Made by a program: the position numbers and the translations under genes. From Brevibacterium luteolum (GTDB lineage: Bacteria; Actinomycetota; Actinomycetes; Actinomycetales; Brevibacteriaceae), in assembly GCF_013004595.1 (NCBI RefSeq), contig NZ_JABEMC010000001.1, positions 434,001 through 498,000 of the forward strand: a DNA stretch of 64,000 nt, given 5' to 3'. The notes below the pieces were generated by a model, which worked only from the letters and a program-made list of their open reading frames with translations, searched no databases and was not told the origin of the DNA. Shown in pieces: positions 52,682-61,666 of this stretch (its first letter is position 1; each line of letters begins with the position of its first letter).

Positions 52682-53596
52682 ATGACCATCCCGGCCGCCC
52701 CTACCGCACCGACCCCCACCCCGGACAGCCTCACCGGCGAGCGGCTGGAGGCTGCGGCGAGCATCCCCGCTGACGTCATCGCGATCGGCGCGATCCTGCT
52801 GGCCATCAGCACCGCAGCGGTCGTGCCGTTCTGGTTCGGCGCCGATCCCATACTCCTGCCGGTCGTCATCCTCACCGTTGCCTGGACCCCAGCGTTGACG
52901 TGCTTCATCGCCGACCGCATCACCCGGTCCCGCGCCGCGCCCGAGGCGGTGGCGGGCTTCAGGAGCCAGGCTGGGCTGACGACCGGGCGCCCGTGGACCG
53001 GCAGCCTCGCAGCGCTGGCGGTGCTGCTGAGCGTTGCAGCCGTGTCGACCGGCATCGGGGCGTTCGCCGGCTGGCAGCCGCTGAACATCGGCGCAGATGC
53101 GCTCGCGGTGCTCACCCTGCTGCCGCTGGCGGCAGTGCTCATGCTCGTCCAGGTCACCGGTGAGGAGATCGCCTGGCGCGGCTACCTGCATACCCGGCTG
53201 ACGGGCCTCGGCACCGGCACCGCGGCCGGGGTGATCGCGGTGTTCTGGGTGATCTGGCACGCCCCGCTCATGCTGACCTACCTGCACTTAGGCGAGATGA
53301 GCGAGCGCGCGGTCATCGTCACGCTCATGAACCTCGGGCTGGCGTCGCTGACGCTGACCGCCCTGCGGGTGCTGAGCAGTTCGGTGATCCCGGCGATCAT
53401 CGCCCACACGGTGCTCAACACCGTCTTCGCCTACATCGCCTCGAATCTCGTAGTCGCGCAGACGAGTTGGTCAGGCACCGCGTTCTGGCTCACCGCCGCG
53501 ACCGGCTGGGCGTGCTGGGCGATCGCAGCTCTCGGTCTGGCGATCGCCCAGCAGCGCCGGGCTCACCGGCAGCCAGTCGGTCAGCGCAGCTTCTGA
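52682..53596 (+). CDS. CPBP-family intramembrane metalloprotease (CAAX/Abi)
   Basis: 304 residues from ATG 52682, with GAGGAG 6 nt upstream. Eight or so membrane segments. Motif 1 EEIAWRGYL (EExxxR), motif 2 WHAPLML (His) and motif 3 HTVLNTVFA (HxxxN) are the CPBP catalytic residues. Possible roles are prenyl-type or signal-peptide cleavage, or bacteriocin self-immunity. It overlaps the convergent tctA by 16 nt. Confidence 0.9.
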   Translation: MTIPAAPTAPTPTPDSLTGERLEAAASIPADVIAIGAILLAISTAAVVPFWFGADPILLPVVILTVAWTPALTCFIADRITRSRAAPEAVAGFRSQAGLTTGRPWTGSLAALAVLLSVAAVSTGIGAFAGWQPLNIGADALAVLTLLPLAAVLMLVQVTGEEIAWRGYLHTRLTGLGTGTAAGVIAVFWVIWHAPLMLTYLHLGEMSERAVIVTLMNLGLASLTLTALRVLSSSVIPAIIAHTVLNTVFAYIASNLVVAQTSWSGTAFWLTAATGWACWAIAALGLAIAQQRRAHRQPVGQRSF

Positions 53597-55158
53597 TCCT
53601 CGGCATCCTCAGCGTGCTCGGCCTCGGCATCAGCTGAGGCTGAGGCGTCGCCGATGTCGCCGACCCGGCGGCCGCGCAGCCGGCCGATCGTCGTGTAGAC
53701 GAGTGCGGCGGCGAGCACGACGTAGAGGATGATCGACAGCGGTGAGCTGAAGAAGGTGGCGTAGCTGCCGCCGGAGCTCAGCAGCGCATCGCGGAAGTTC
53801 GTCTCCGCCAGCGGACCGAGCACCATGCCGATCATGAGCGGAGCCAGCGGCACACCGTAGCGGCGCAGCACGAGACCGAGCACGGCGATGATGAGCAGCA
53901 GCGCCAGATCGAACACCGACGAGGAGGTGGCATAGACGCCCAGGCCGCAGAACACGGCGATGCCGGCGTACAGGTGCGGGGCCGGGATCTTCATGAGGCT
54001 CGCCCACACGCTGGCCAGCGGCAGGTTGAGGATGAGCAGCATGATCATCGCGATGAAGAACGAGGCCAGCAGCGCCCATACGAGGTCTGGCGCTCGGTCG
54101 AACAGCAGCGGGCCGGGCTGCAGACCGAACTGGCGCAGTGCCGCCAGCATGATCGCTGCGGTCGCTGAGATCGGCAGGCCGAGTGCCAGAAGCGCGCCAA
54201 TCGCCATCGCCGTCGTCGCGTTGCCCGCCGCCTCGGGGCCGGCGATGCCGCGGATGGCACCGCGCCCGAACTGCGGGTCCCTGCGGTTCTTGTCCAGGCG
54301 CTTCTCCAGCCCGTAGGACAGGAAGGTCGGCACATCGGCACCGCCGACGGGGATGACGCCGAAGGGCAGGCCGATCGCGGTGCCGCGCAGCCAGGCCGGC
54401 ATCGACTCGCGGAACTCAGCTCGCGACAGGAACGGCCGGCCGGTCTCCGGGGTCTGCGTCAGGTGCTCGGTGCGCCGGATCCGGGAGGCGATGTGGAACA
54501 CCTCGCCGAGGGCGAGGATCGCAACGGTGACGGTGACGAGTGAGATGCCGTCGAACAGTCCGGGCAGACCGAAGGTCATCCTCTCGGTGCCGGAGACCGA
54601 GTCGATGCCCACCAGTGAGATGCCCACGCCGAGCACGAGGGCCGAAAGCCCCTTGAGCACCGAGTCGGCCACGACCGAGGAGGTCGCCACGAAGGCGAAG
54701 AGGGCGAGTGCCGTGTATTCGGCGGGCCCGAAGTTCGTAGCGAAGTCCGCCAGCGCCGGAGCGAAGAACACAACGACGACGGAGGAGACGATGCCGCCGA
54801 TGAATGCGCCGATAGCCGCGGCCGCCAGCGCTTGCGGGGCGCGGCCTGCTTTGGCCATCCGGTGTCCTTCGATCGAGGTAGCGATCGCTGATGGCTGGCC
54901 GGGGGTGCCGGCGAGGATGCCCATCGTCGAGTCGCCGAACAGCCCGCCGAAGTACACCCCGGACATGAGGATGAGCGCACCGGCCGGGTCGAGGGCGAAG
55001 GTCATCGGCAGCAGCAGCGCGACCGCCATCGACGAGCCGAGACCGGGCAGCACGCCGACAGCGGTGCCGAGCAGGCAGCCGACGAACACCCATAGGAGGT
55101 TCATCGGGGTGACGGCTTCGGCGAAGCCGCCGAAGAGGGACATGAGACTGTCAAGCAT
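53581..55158 (-). CDS. tctA: Tripartite tricarboxylate transporter, large membrane subunit
   Basis: 525 residues from ATG 55158 (GGAGG 6 nt upstream). TctA family with about 12 helices; GVLPGLGSSMAVALLLPMTF and FGDSTMGILAGTPGQPSA are family motifs. An acidic Ala/Glu-rich C-terminal tail is extra. Imports a carboxylate using a proton or sodium gradient. The start overlaps tctB's stop by one base. Confidence 0.95.
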   Translation of the reverse strand: MLDSLMSLFGGFAEAVTPMNLLWVFVGCLLGTAVGVLPGLGSSMAVALLLPMTFALDPAGALILMSGVYFGGLFGDSTMGILAGTPGQPSAIATSIEGHRMAKAGRAPQALAAAAIGAFIGGIVSSVVVVFFAPALADFATNFGPAEYTALALFAFVATSSVVADSVLKGLSALVLGVGISLVGIDSVSGTERMTFGLPGLFDGISLVTVTVAILALGEVFHIASRIRRTEHLTQTPETGRPFLSRAEFRESMPAWLRGTAIGLPFGVIPVGGADVPTFLSYGLEKRLDKNRRDPQFGRGAIRGIAGPEAAGNATTAMAIGALLALGLPISATAAIMLAALRQFGLQPGPLLFDRAPDLVWALLASFFIAMIMLLILNLPLASVWASLMKIPAPHLYAGIAVFCGLGVYATSSSVFDLALLLIIAVLGLVLRRYGVPLAPLMIGMVLGPLAETNFRDALLSSGGSYATFFSSPLSIILYVVLAAALVYTTIGRLRGRRVGDIGDASASADAEAEHAEDAEDQKLR

Positions 55159-55793
55159 CACAGACCTCCGAGGATGCCCGAGGGCAGGTTGAGACCGAGC
55201 GAGACGCCGAGGGCCAGGTAGATGATCGAGGACACGGTGAGTGCGACGGTCGCATCGAACAGCGGCTTCGTCGAACCCATCGCGCGCGTGACGCACCAGT
55301 ACAGGCCAGCGGCAGCGAGGATCCAGCCGAGCGGTTCGAGCAGGAGCACGAAACCGGCGAAACCGCTGATCGCCCACGCTAAGGACGCGTAGTCGCTGAA
55401 GGTGCGGTAGCGGCCCTGGGCTGCGGCGATGTCATCCGGGTCGGCTGAGGTGCCGCCGGCAACCGCCCCGCCAGCCTCGACCGGGGCCTCGGGCGTGCGG
55501 ATGTAGGCGACGGCGAGCAGCGCGGCCAGCAGGTAGCTGGCGGTCGCAATGACCATCGGCACGAACTGCGGGCCGGGCTTGTCGGCATCTTCGGCGACCT
55601 GCATCGTCAGCACGCCGTAGAGCATGTACGTGCCGAAGGCGGCCATGATGAGCGCGAGCACCAGCCCGGAGCGGCCGGTCCACCAGGACCTGTCGCCGGC
55701 TGCGCCCGCGCTGGCTCCCGCGCCCCCGCCCGCGGCAGCGGTGCGGTGCGTGCCCGAGGTGTGGGCTCCGGTGTGTGCAGGGGTCTCGTTCAC
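55158..55793 (-). CDS. tctB: Tripartite tricarboxylate transporter, small membrane subunit
   Basis: 211 residues, GTG start. A disordered, Gly/Ala-rich N-terminus (1-40) and four hydrophobic segments (about 44-64, 77-96, 135-170 and 180-204). Membrane companion of TctA. It overlaps tctC's stop by 4 nt. Confidence 0.9.
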   Translation of the reverse strand: MNETPAHTGAHTSGTHRTAAAGGGAGASAGAAGDRSWWTGRSGLVLALIMAAFGTYMLYGVLTMQVAEDADKPGPQFVPMVIATASYLLAALLAVAYIRTPEAPVEAGGAVAGGTSADPDDIAAAQGRYRTFSDYASLAWAISGFAGFVLLLEPLGWILAAAGLYWCVTRAMGSTKPLFDATVALTVSSIIYLALGVSLGLNLPSGILGGL

Positions 55794-56824
55794 AGTCCCA
55801 GCTCCCCAAGCAGCTCGGCAGTGTTCTTCTGGTCCTCGGCGAGGAAGTCCTCGAACTCCTCACCGGTCATCCACGCATCAGTCCAGGAGTTGCGCTGGAG
55901 CGCGTCCTTCCACTCCTCGCTGTTGCGGGTTTCCTCGAGCATCGCGATGAGTTCGGATTTCTCCTCATCAGTGATGCCGGGGGCGGCGAGCATGCCGCGC
56001 CAGTTGCCCATGACGACGTCGACGCCCTGGTCGACCATCGGCTCGACGTCGACGCCATCGAGCGGTCCCGGCGAGGTCAGCCCGAGTGCTTTGATGCGGC
56101 CGGCCTCGATCTGGTCGGAGACCTCGTTGTAGCCGGTCGAGGCGACATCGGTGGTGTCGGAGAGCAGCGTCTGGATCGCCTCACCGCCACCGGATTTCGG
56201 GATGTAGGTGATGTCCCTGCCGTCGATTCCGGCTTCCTGCGCCAGGCGGGCGATAACCTGGTGATCGAGCGAGCCGGCCGAACCGCCGGTCCAGCGGAAG
56301 CCGCTCGGATCGTCCTTCCATGCTTCGAGCAGACCGGGGATGTCGTCATACGGAGCATCGACCGGGGCGATGACGACGTCGTAGTCCTCCGCCATCCGGG
56401 CCAGCAGGGTGACGTCGTCGAAGCCGACCGGGGAATCGTTGAGTTCGATGCCGCCGGTCATCGCCGAGCCGGTCGCCATGATCGTCGAAGCCTCACCGTG
56501 CATGGTGGAGAAACGGCCCAGGCCGATCGTGCCGCCGGCGCCGGGGATGTTGACGACTTGGGCGTTGCGGGCGACGCCGGACAGGCGCATGGCCTGCTGC
56601 TGCTCGCGCACGAAGGAATCCCAGCCGCCCCCGGCTCCGGCAGGGGCGATCATCGTCAGCCCGGCGCGCAGGTCACCGGCCTGGCTGGAGGAGGAGAACG
56701 AGAAGAAGGTCGCGGTGGCGATCGAGATGACGGCGACGAACGCATAGACCGTCAGCGCGATCTTCTTTGCGCGCGGGGAGGGACCGCGCGTCTGCGTGCT
56801 GCCTGAGGTTGGTGGACGTCCCAC
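55790..56824 (-). CDS. tctC: Tripartite tricarboxylate transporter substrate-binding protein
   Basis: 344 residues. An N-terminal hydrophobic segment (21-44, signal-anchor) without a lipobox Cys, then a TctC/Bug fold: APAGAGGGWDSFVR, IPGAGGTIGLGRFS and YIPKSGGGEAIQTLL are the substrate-cleft motifs. Binds a carboxylate such as citrate and delivers it to TctAB. GTG start, AAAGGA about 12 nt upstream. First gene of the operon. Confidence 0.93.
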   Translation of the reverse strand: MGRPPTSGSTQTRGPSPRAKKIALTVYAFVAVISIATATFFSFSSSSQAGDLRAGLTMIAPAGAGGGWDSFVREQQQAMRLSGVARNAQVVNIPGAGGTIGLGRFSTMHGEASTIMATGSAMTGGIELNDSPVGFDDVTLLARMAEDYDVVIAPVDAPYDDIPGLLEAWKDDPSGFRWTGGSAGSLDHQVIARLAQEAGIDGRDITYIPKSGGGEAIQTLLSDTTDVASTGYNEVSDQIEAGRIKALGLTSPGPLDGVDVEPMVDQGVDVVMGNWRGMLAAPGITDEEKSELIAMLEETRNSEEWKDALQRNSWTDAWMTGEEFEDFLAEDQKNTAELLGELGL

Positions 56825-57052
56825 GAGCGGCTGTGTCCTTTCGAGGTCGGCGGCGTCGGCGATGCGGCATCGTCTGCGCCATGGGCACTGACCGATAAAT
56901 TCTAGGCATTTGCTCAGACTGTGTCGAGGATCATCTCAGCTCGTGCAACAGAGCTCCCTGAGCGGGTCGAACGCACCGGGCCCGAGGCGGTGGGGCGGGT
57001 ATACGATGACAGCACAACCGGCAGCACACGAGAGGCGCAGGCAGACAGGCAG

Positions 57053-58369
57053 ATGAACAGGGCACAGCAGTCCTCGCACATGTGGCTGTGGCTGCTCGTG
57101 GCAGCCGCCGTGTGCACGCAGACCGGTGTGTATTTGCTGCGGCCGGTGACGACATACAAGCTCATCGACCTCGGCACCGGGGCGACCTCTGTTGGTCTCG
57201 TCACTGCGATCTACGCCCTCGTCCCGCTCGTGGCGGCACTCGCCCTCGGACGCCTATCGGATCGCACCACCCGGCTGCGGCTCATGGTCCTTGTCGGGGC
57301 GCTCATCCTCGTCGCCGGCGGCGTGCTGCTCGCGCTCGCCCAGTCACTCGTGCTCGTGGCAGTGGCCAATGCGATCCTGGGCATCGGCCATCTCGTCTTC
57401 ACGATCGCCGGACAGTCCTCGATCGCCCGCTACGCGCGGGCCGATCAGCTCGACTTCGGCTTCGGTTGGTTCACCGCTGCATACTCCGCCGGGCAGATGA
57501 TCGGTCCGCTCGGTGTCACCCTGCTGCTCGGCAGTCAGGCTGCCACCCGGACTGGCGAGGTGTCGCTGGCGTTGTGGCTCGGTGCGATCATCACCGCTGG
57601 TGCGGTGCCGCTCATGCTCTTCAGCTCCCGGGCCTTCCAGCCCCGCCAGCAGGGATCGACCGGTCCCGAGGCGGGGGCTGAGCCCGAGGCAGAGGCTGCG
57701 TCCGGGGCACCGGCCGGTCCCGAGGCGGGGGAGCGGACTGCAGACCCGCAGCCGGAGACGGACGCACCGGAGACGTCGGAGCCGGAGCAGGCGCGCGTGC
57801 GCTCGATCCTGTCCAACGGCGACATCCGGGCGGCGATGCTGTCGTCGCTGGCGCTGCTGGCCGTCCTCGACATCCTCGTCGCCTTCCTCCCGCTCGTCGG
57901 CGAGGAGCATGGTGTCGCCCCGGCCTGGATCGGCGTGCTGCTGGCCGTCCGCGGTGTCTCCTCGATCATCTCGCGCGTGTTCCTGCCGTACTTCTCCCAC
58001 CGCTTCGACCGCAGCCTGCTCGTCTTCGTCAGCGTGCTCGGTGCCGGAGTGTCACTGATCTTCCCGCCGATTGTGCTCGACTGGATGTGGCTGGCGGCGC
58101 TGTTCATGCTCATCAGCGGGTTCTTCCTGGGGTTGGGTCAGCCGCTGACGATGGCGCTCATCACCTCATCGGTGCCTGCGGCCTGGCGCGGTTCAGCGCT
58201 GGCGCTGCGCCTGATGGGCAACCGGATCGGGCAGGTGGCGATGCCGCTCATCGCCGGTGTCGTCGCCGCTCCGGTCGGGCCTGCGGCAGCGATCTGGTGC
58301 GGGTCAGGTCTGCTCATCGCTGCGGCGGCGAATCAGTATCACCGCAACCGTGCCGGCGGTCAGGAGTGA
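57053..58369 (+). CDS. MFS transporter
   Basis: 438 residues from ATG 57053 (weak ribosome-binding site; the frame is open 132 nt further). Twelve hydrophobic segments. The loop motif between helices 2 and 3 reads GRLSDRTTRLRLM (major facilitator signature G-x3-D-R-x-G/R). A charged Pro/Glu/Ala-rich central loop (about 200-245) holds two copies of the CCCGAGGCG motif. Substrate unknown; the layout is that of drug or small-molecule exporters. Confidence 0.85.
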   Translation: MNRAQQSSHMWLWLLVAAAVCTQTGVYLLRPVTTYKLIDLGTGATSVGLVTAIYALVPLVAALALGRLSDRTTRLRLMVLVGALILVAGGVLLALAQSLVLVAVANAILGIGHLVFTIAGQSSIARYARADQLDFGFGWFTAAYSAGQMIGPLGVTLLLGSQAATRTGEVSLALWLGAIITAGAVPLMLFSSRAFQPRQQGSTGPEAGAEPEAEAASGAPAGPEAGERTADPQPETDAPETSEPEQARVRSILSNGDIRAAMLSSLALLAVLDILVAFLPLVGEEHGVAPAWIGVLLAVRGVSSIISRVFLPYFSHRFDRSLLVFVSVLGAGVSLIFPPIVLDWMWLAALFMLISGFFLGLGQPLTMALITSSVPAAWRGSALALRLMGNRIGQVAMPLIAGVVAAPVGPAAAIWCGSGLLIAAAANQYHRNRAGGQE

Positions 58370-58428
58370 CAGGGCAGGCGTCTGGTTGAGAGACAGACGC
58401 GAAGCCCAGGCGCCACAGCGTCCGACTC

Positions 58429-59781
58429 TCAGATCCCGAGAAGCAGCTTGGCGATGCCGAAGTAGATGAGCAGACCCGACGCGTCGACGAAGGTTGTGAT
58501 GAACGGGTTGGAGAACACGGCAGGGTCAGCACGCAGCGCCTGCGCTGCCATCGGCATGACTCCGCCGACGGTGGCAGCCATCGTGCACACGCAGACGAGG
58601 GTGAGCCCGATGACGAGTCCGATGTGGAAGTCGTACACCGCAGTTGTGAGCAGGAACCCGAGCGTGCCGAGCGAGACGCCGAGCATGAGACCGACGAGGA
58701 ACTCGCGGCCGATGACCTTGAACGAGTCCCGCGGCGACACATCGCCCAGCGCCAGAGCACGCGTGACCGTCGTCGCCGCCTGATTGCCGGTGTTGCCGCC
58801 GGTGCCGATGAGCAGCGGGACGAACACCGAAAGCACGAGCATCTGGCTCAGTGTGGCCTCGAAGACCTCCAGCACCTGCACTGTCAGCGTCGCCCCGATG
58901 GCGAGCACGAGCAGCCAGATGATGCGCGAGCGCATGAGTGTGATGATCGAGGTCGACATGTACGGCCGGCGCAGCGGCTCCGAACCGGACATGCGCGCCA
59001 GGTCCTCGGACTCCTCGTCCTCGAGCACCGTGAGAGCATCGTCGATGGTGAAGATGCCGACGAGCCGCTGCTCGGAGTCGACGACCGGCATTGCGAGCAC
59101 CTTCGCCTCCGCACACCGGCGGGCAGCGGTCTCGATTGGGGTGCGGGCGTGGACCATCTCGGGCTTGACCATGAAGTCGCGCACGAGCGTGTCCGGCGCG
59201 GCTTCGATGACATCGCGCAGGCTCACCACACCGGTGACGATCCGGTCAGCGGTGAGCACCGGGATCGTGTACAGCGTCTCCGAGTCCTTCGACCGCGCCC
59301 GCACATGCTCCATCACCTCGGCAGCGCTGGCGGTCTCGAGCACGTGGATGAGCTGCGGGCTCATTCGGCGTCCGACCGAACCGCGCGGATAGCCGAGCAC
59401 GATCGCCGTCAGCTCCCGCTGCGAGCGATCAAGGGTGCGCAGCATCTTCGAGGCGACCCCGGCCGGCAGCTCATCGAGCAGTTCGACGGCGTCATCGGGA
59501 TCGAGTTCGTCGAGGACCGCGGTGACCTCTTTGTCCGTCAGTCCGTTGACGAGCTCGCCGCGCAGCTCCGCGTCGAGGGCGTCGAAGACCTGGGCGGCGC
59601 GGTCCTTCGACAGCAGCCGGTAGACCACCGCCCGATCGCGCGGGTTCATCCGCTCGATGACCGCGGTGACATCGCTGACGGTCATCTCATCGAGGGTGTG
59701 GGTCATCGCATAGACGTCGTTGCGGTCGACTGCCTCCTGCAGCGACTGTTCATAACTGGCGCGCAGCTCCTCAATCCGCAT
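58429..59781 (-). CDS. mgtE: Magnesium transporter MgtE
   Basis: 450 residues. An N-terminal MgtE_N superhelical domain (about 20-130), paired CBS domains (about 140-265) and five membrane helices (about 290-450). Membrane features: LLIGTGGNTGNQAATT (the Mg2+ pore motif) and RADPAVFSNPFITTFVDASG. Imports Mg2+; the cytosolic domains close the pore when Mg2+ is high. GGAGGG lies 9 nt before the ATG. Confidence 0.95.
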   Translation of the reverse strand: MRIEELRASYEQSLQEAVDRNDVYAMTHTLDEMTVSDVTAVIERMNPRDRAVVYRLLSKDRAAQVFDALDAELRGELVNGLTDKEVTAVLDELDPDDAVELLDELPAGVASKMLRTLDRSQRELTAIVLGYPRGSVGRRMSPQLIHVLETASAAEVMEHVRARSKDSETLYTIPVLTADRIVTGVVSLRDVIEAAPDTLVRDFMVKPEMVHARTPIETAARRCAEAKVLAMPVVDSEQRLVGIFTIDDALTVLEDEESEDLARMSGSEPLRRPYMSTSIITLMRSRIIWLLVLAIGATLTVQVLEVFEATLSQMLVLSVFVPLLIGTGGNTGNQAATTVTRALALGDVSPRDSFKVIGREFLVGLMLGVSLGTLGFLLTTAVYDFHIGLVIGLTLVCVCTMAATVGGVMPMAAQALRADPAVFSNPFITTFVDASGLLIYFGIAKLLLGI

Positions 59782-59846
59782 GTTCCAACACCCTCCTTCT
59801 GTCTCATCGGCGCTCAGCGGCAGGCGCTGAGTTCATCCGCATCTCC

Positions 59847-59852
59847 TATGCT
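59847..59852 (+). promoter_or_regulatory. -10 box TATGCT of a leaderless-type promoter
   Basis: TATGCT with a 6-nt spacer before the ATG of the SCO6745-type gene; no ribosome-binding site. Confidence 0.55.
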
Positions 59853-59858
59853 GGGTCC

Positions 59859-60836
59859 ATGTATGACGCGCAACACATCGAACGCATCCGCACGACGACG
59901 AAGCGGCTCGATGCACTTCACTCCGCCAGCTACTTCTCCCCGGCGGTCGCCCGCGCGTTGGCCGAGATCGGGCTGACGCACCCCTCTGGCGGGTACTTCG
60001 CTGCGCGTTCGGCTGCGCTCGGCCGGGTGCCGGCCTCGGTCGTCGCTGCGACGTTCTACAGTTTCAACGCTGACTTTATCAGCGAGTTCGTCCCGGCCTG
60101 CTGGGATCTCGCCGCGCCCGAGGCGGTGCTTGCCGCCCGGCATCGCGGGGTCGAGGAGATGATGGCTGAGATCTTCACTGCCGAGGGGGTCGAAACCGAT
60201 GCGCTGGCCGATGCCGCCGCCGAGGTGCTGACGCTGCTGCAGCCGGTGCTCGAAGTGATGCTGCCCGACGGCCGGACGCTGTTCGCCGCCCATGCCGAGG
60301 CGCTGTCGGAGGGGATCGCCACCAGTGACGGCGTGCTCGCGCCGCTGACCCAGCTGTGGGCAGCGGTGACGCTGCTGCGCGAATACCGCGGTGACGGGCA
60401 TATCGCTGCGCTGCTGGCTCACGATCTCACCGGTTTGGAATCGGTCATCCTGCATGTGGCCAGCGGTACGAGCTTCACCGCGCGGTCCGCGCGCCGCTCG
60501 CGCGGCTGGTCGCACGAGATCTGGGAGACCTACGTCGAGGGGCTGATCGACAACGGCCTGCTGCAGCGCACCGGCCAGCACACCGACGCCGAGGCGGCCG
60601 ATCCGGAGCAGGTGGCCACCGGCGGGCTGGCGCTGACCGATGAGGCGATCGTGCTGCGTGAGGCGATCGAGGACGCCACCGACGACACCGTCGCCCATGC
60701 GTGGAGCATGCTCGATGAGCATGAGCTTGCCCGGCTGGCGGAGCTGGCGACGCCGCTGGCGCGCACCGTGGTGAAGTCCGGGGTGTTCCCGGCGAAGGTG
60801 TTCGCGCCGGGGTCGGGAATGGTCAGGCGCCGCTGA
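59859..60836 (+). CDS. SCO6745-family protein
   Basis: 325 residues, mostly alpha-helical, no signal peptide. Matches the conserved actinobacterial SCO6745-type family from its start (RLDALHSASYFSPAVARAL) and the central HRGVEEMMAEI. The C-terminal part contains a winged-helix-like segment ending in arginines. Function unknown, possibly a DNA-binding regulator. Divergent from mgtE and convergent with orn (14-nt overlap). Confidence 0.75.
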   Translation: MYDAQHIERIRTTTKRLDALHSASYFSPAVARALAEIGLTHPSGGYFAARSAALGRVPASVVAATFYSFNADFISEFVPACWDLAAPEAVLAARHRGVEEMMAEIFTAEGVETDALADAAAEVLTLLQPVLEVMLPDGRTLFAAHAEALSEGIATSDGVLAPLTQLWAAVTLLREYRGDGHIAALLAHDLTGLESVILHVASGTSFTARSARRSRGWSHEIWETYVEGLIDNGLLQRTGQHTDAEAADPEQVATGGLALTDEAIVLREAIEDATDDTVAHAWSMLDEHELARLAELATPLARTVVKSGVFPAKVFAPGSGMVRRR

Positions 60837-61419
60837 CCGCTTGGGCGGCTGCGGTCGCCTCATCCCCGGTCGGCTCTTCGGCGCGGAAGAGCAGTGTGCG
60901 GTAGTACTGCAGCTCGCGGATCGAATCCTGGATATCGCCCAGCGCCCGGTGCCCGCCGGTCTTGGCCGGGGCGCAGTAGTAGGCGCGCGGGTACCAGCGC
61001 TTGGCCAGTTCCTTGATCGAGGAGACGTCGATGATCCGGTAGTGCAGCACCTCGACGAGGTGCGGCATCTGCGCCTGCAGGAACTGTTTGTCGGTGCCGA
61101 CTGAGTTGCCGCCCAGCGGGGCGCGCACCGAGGCGTGCACATGCTGGCGGATGTAGTCGATGACCTGCTCTTCGGCAGAGGCGACATCCGTGCCGGCATC
61201 GAGCTCGTCGATGAGCCCGGAGGCGGTGTGCATATTCGTGACGAATTCACCCATCTGGGCTCGGGCCGCATCCGAGGGCCGGATGACGATGTCGATGCCT
61301 TCGTCGACGGGGTTGAGGTCGAAGTCGGTGACGATGCACGCGATCTCCACCAGCTCGTCGGTGCCGACCTTGAGGCCGGTCATCTCACAGTCGATCCATA
61401 CAATCTTGTCGGTAGCCAC
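60823..61419 (-). CDS. orn: Oligoribonuclease
   Basis: 198 residues from GTG 61419. 3'-5' exonuclease that degrades short RNA oligomers, including pGpG. DEDDh motifs: WIDCEMTGL (D10, E12), then internal DEDD residues, and HRALGDIQDSI (His and Asp). TAGGAT lies 7 nt before the start (leaderless type). The longer open frame upstream is rejected: it lies in the minisatellite and beyond the promoter. Confidence 0.95.
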   Translation of the reverse strand: MATDKIVWIDCEMTGLKVGTDELVEIACIVTDFDLNPVDEGIDIVIRPSDAARAQMGEFVTNMHTASGLIDELDAGTDVASAEEQVIDYIRQHVHASVRAPLGGNSVGTDKQFLQAQMPHLVEVLHYRIIDVSSIKELAKRWYPRAYYCAPAKTGGHRALGDIQDSIRELQYYRTLLFRAEEPTGDEATAAAQAVSGA

Positions 61420-61426
61420 AGGAGCA

Positions 61427-61432
61427 ATCCTA
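61427..61432 (-). promoter_or_regulatory. -10 box TAGGAT of orn
   Basis: Minus-strand TAGGAT, 7 nt before the GTG start; no ribosome-binding site. Confidence 0.55.
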
Positions 61433-61447
61433 GGACATGGCCGCCGG

Positions 61448-61508
61448 CCCACCGCCTCGGGACTGGGGCCCACCGCCTCGGGACTGGGGCCCGCCGCCTC
61501 AGTGCCGG
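61448..61508. repeat. 21-bp tandem repeats upstream of orn
   Basis: Identical units at 61448-61468 and 61469-61489 (starting CCCACCGCCTCGGGACTG) and a diverged third. Each contains the reverse complement of the CCCGAGGCG motif. They sit just upstream of the orn promoter in the 247-nt gap before the next gene. Confidence 0.8.
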
Positions 61509-61666
61509 CGTCCTGCGCCTGCCGACTGAGCGAACACTCAGACTGAGCCGCTAGCCTGGTCGGCTGTCCTCCGCCGCGCCGGGTCACCCCGGGATCCTGA
61601 GGCGGGTCAACTACACTTGAAGCACGCGTGCGCACCCGCGCCTGAGCCGTTGAACGAAGGGACTCC

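Noticed and set aside
55790..56824. TctC as a lipoprotein
   Set aside because: No lipobox Cys; the N-terminal hydrophobic segment looks like a signal-anchor.
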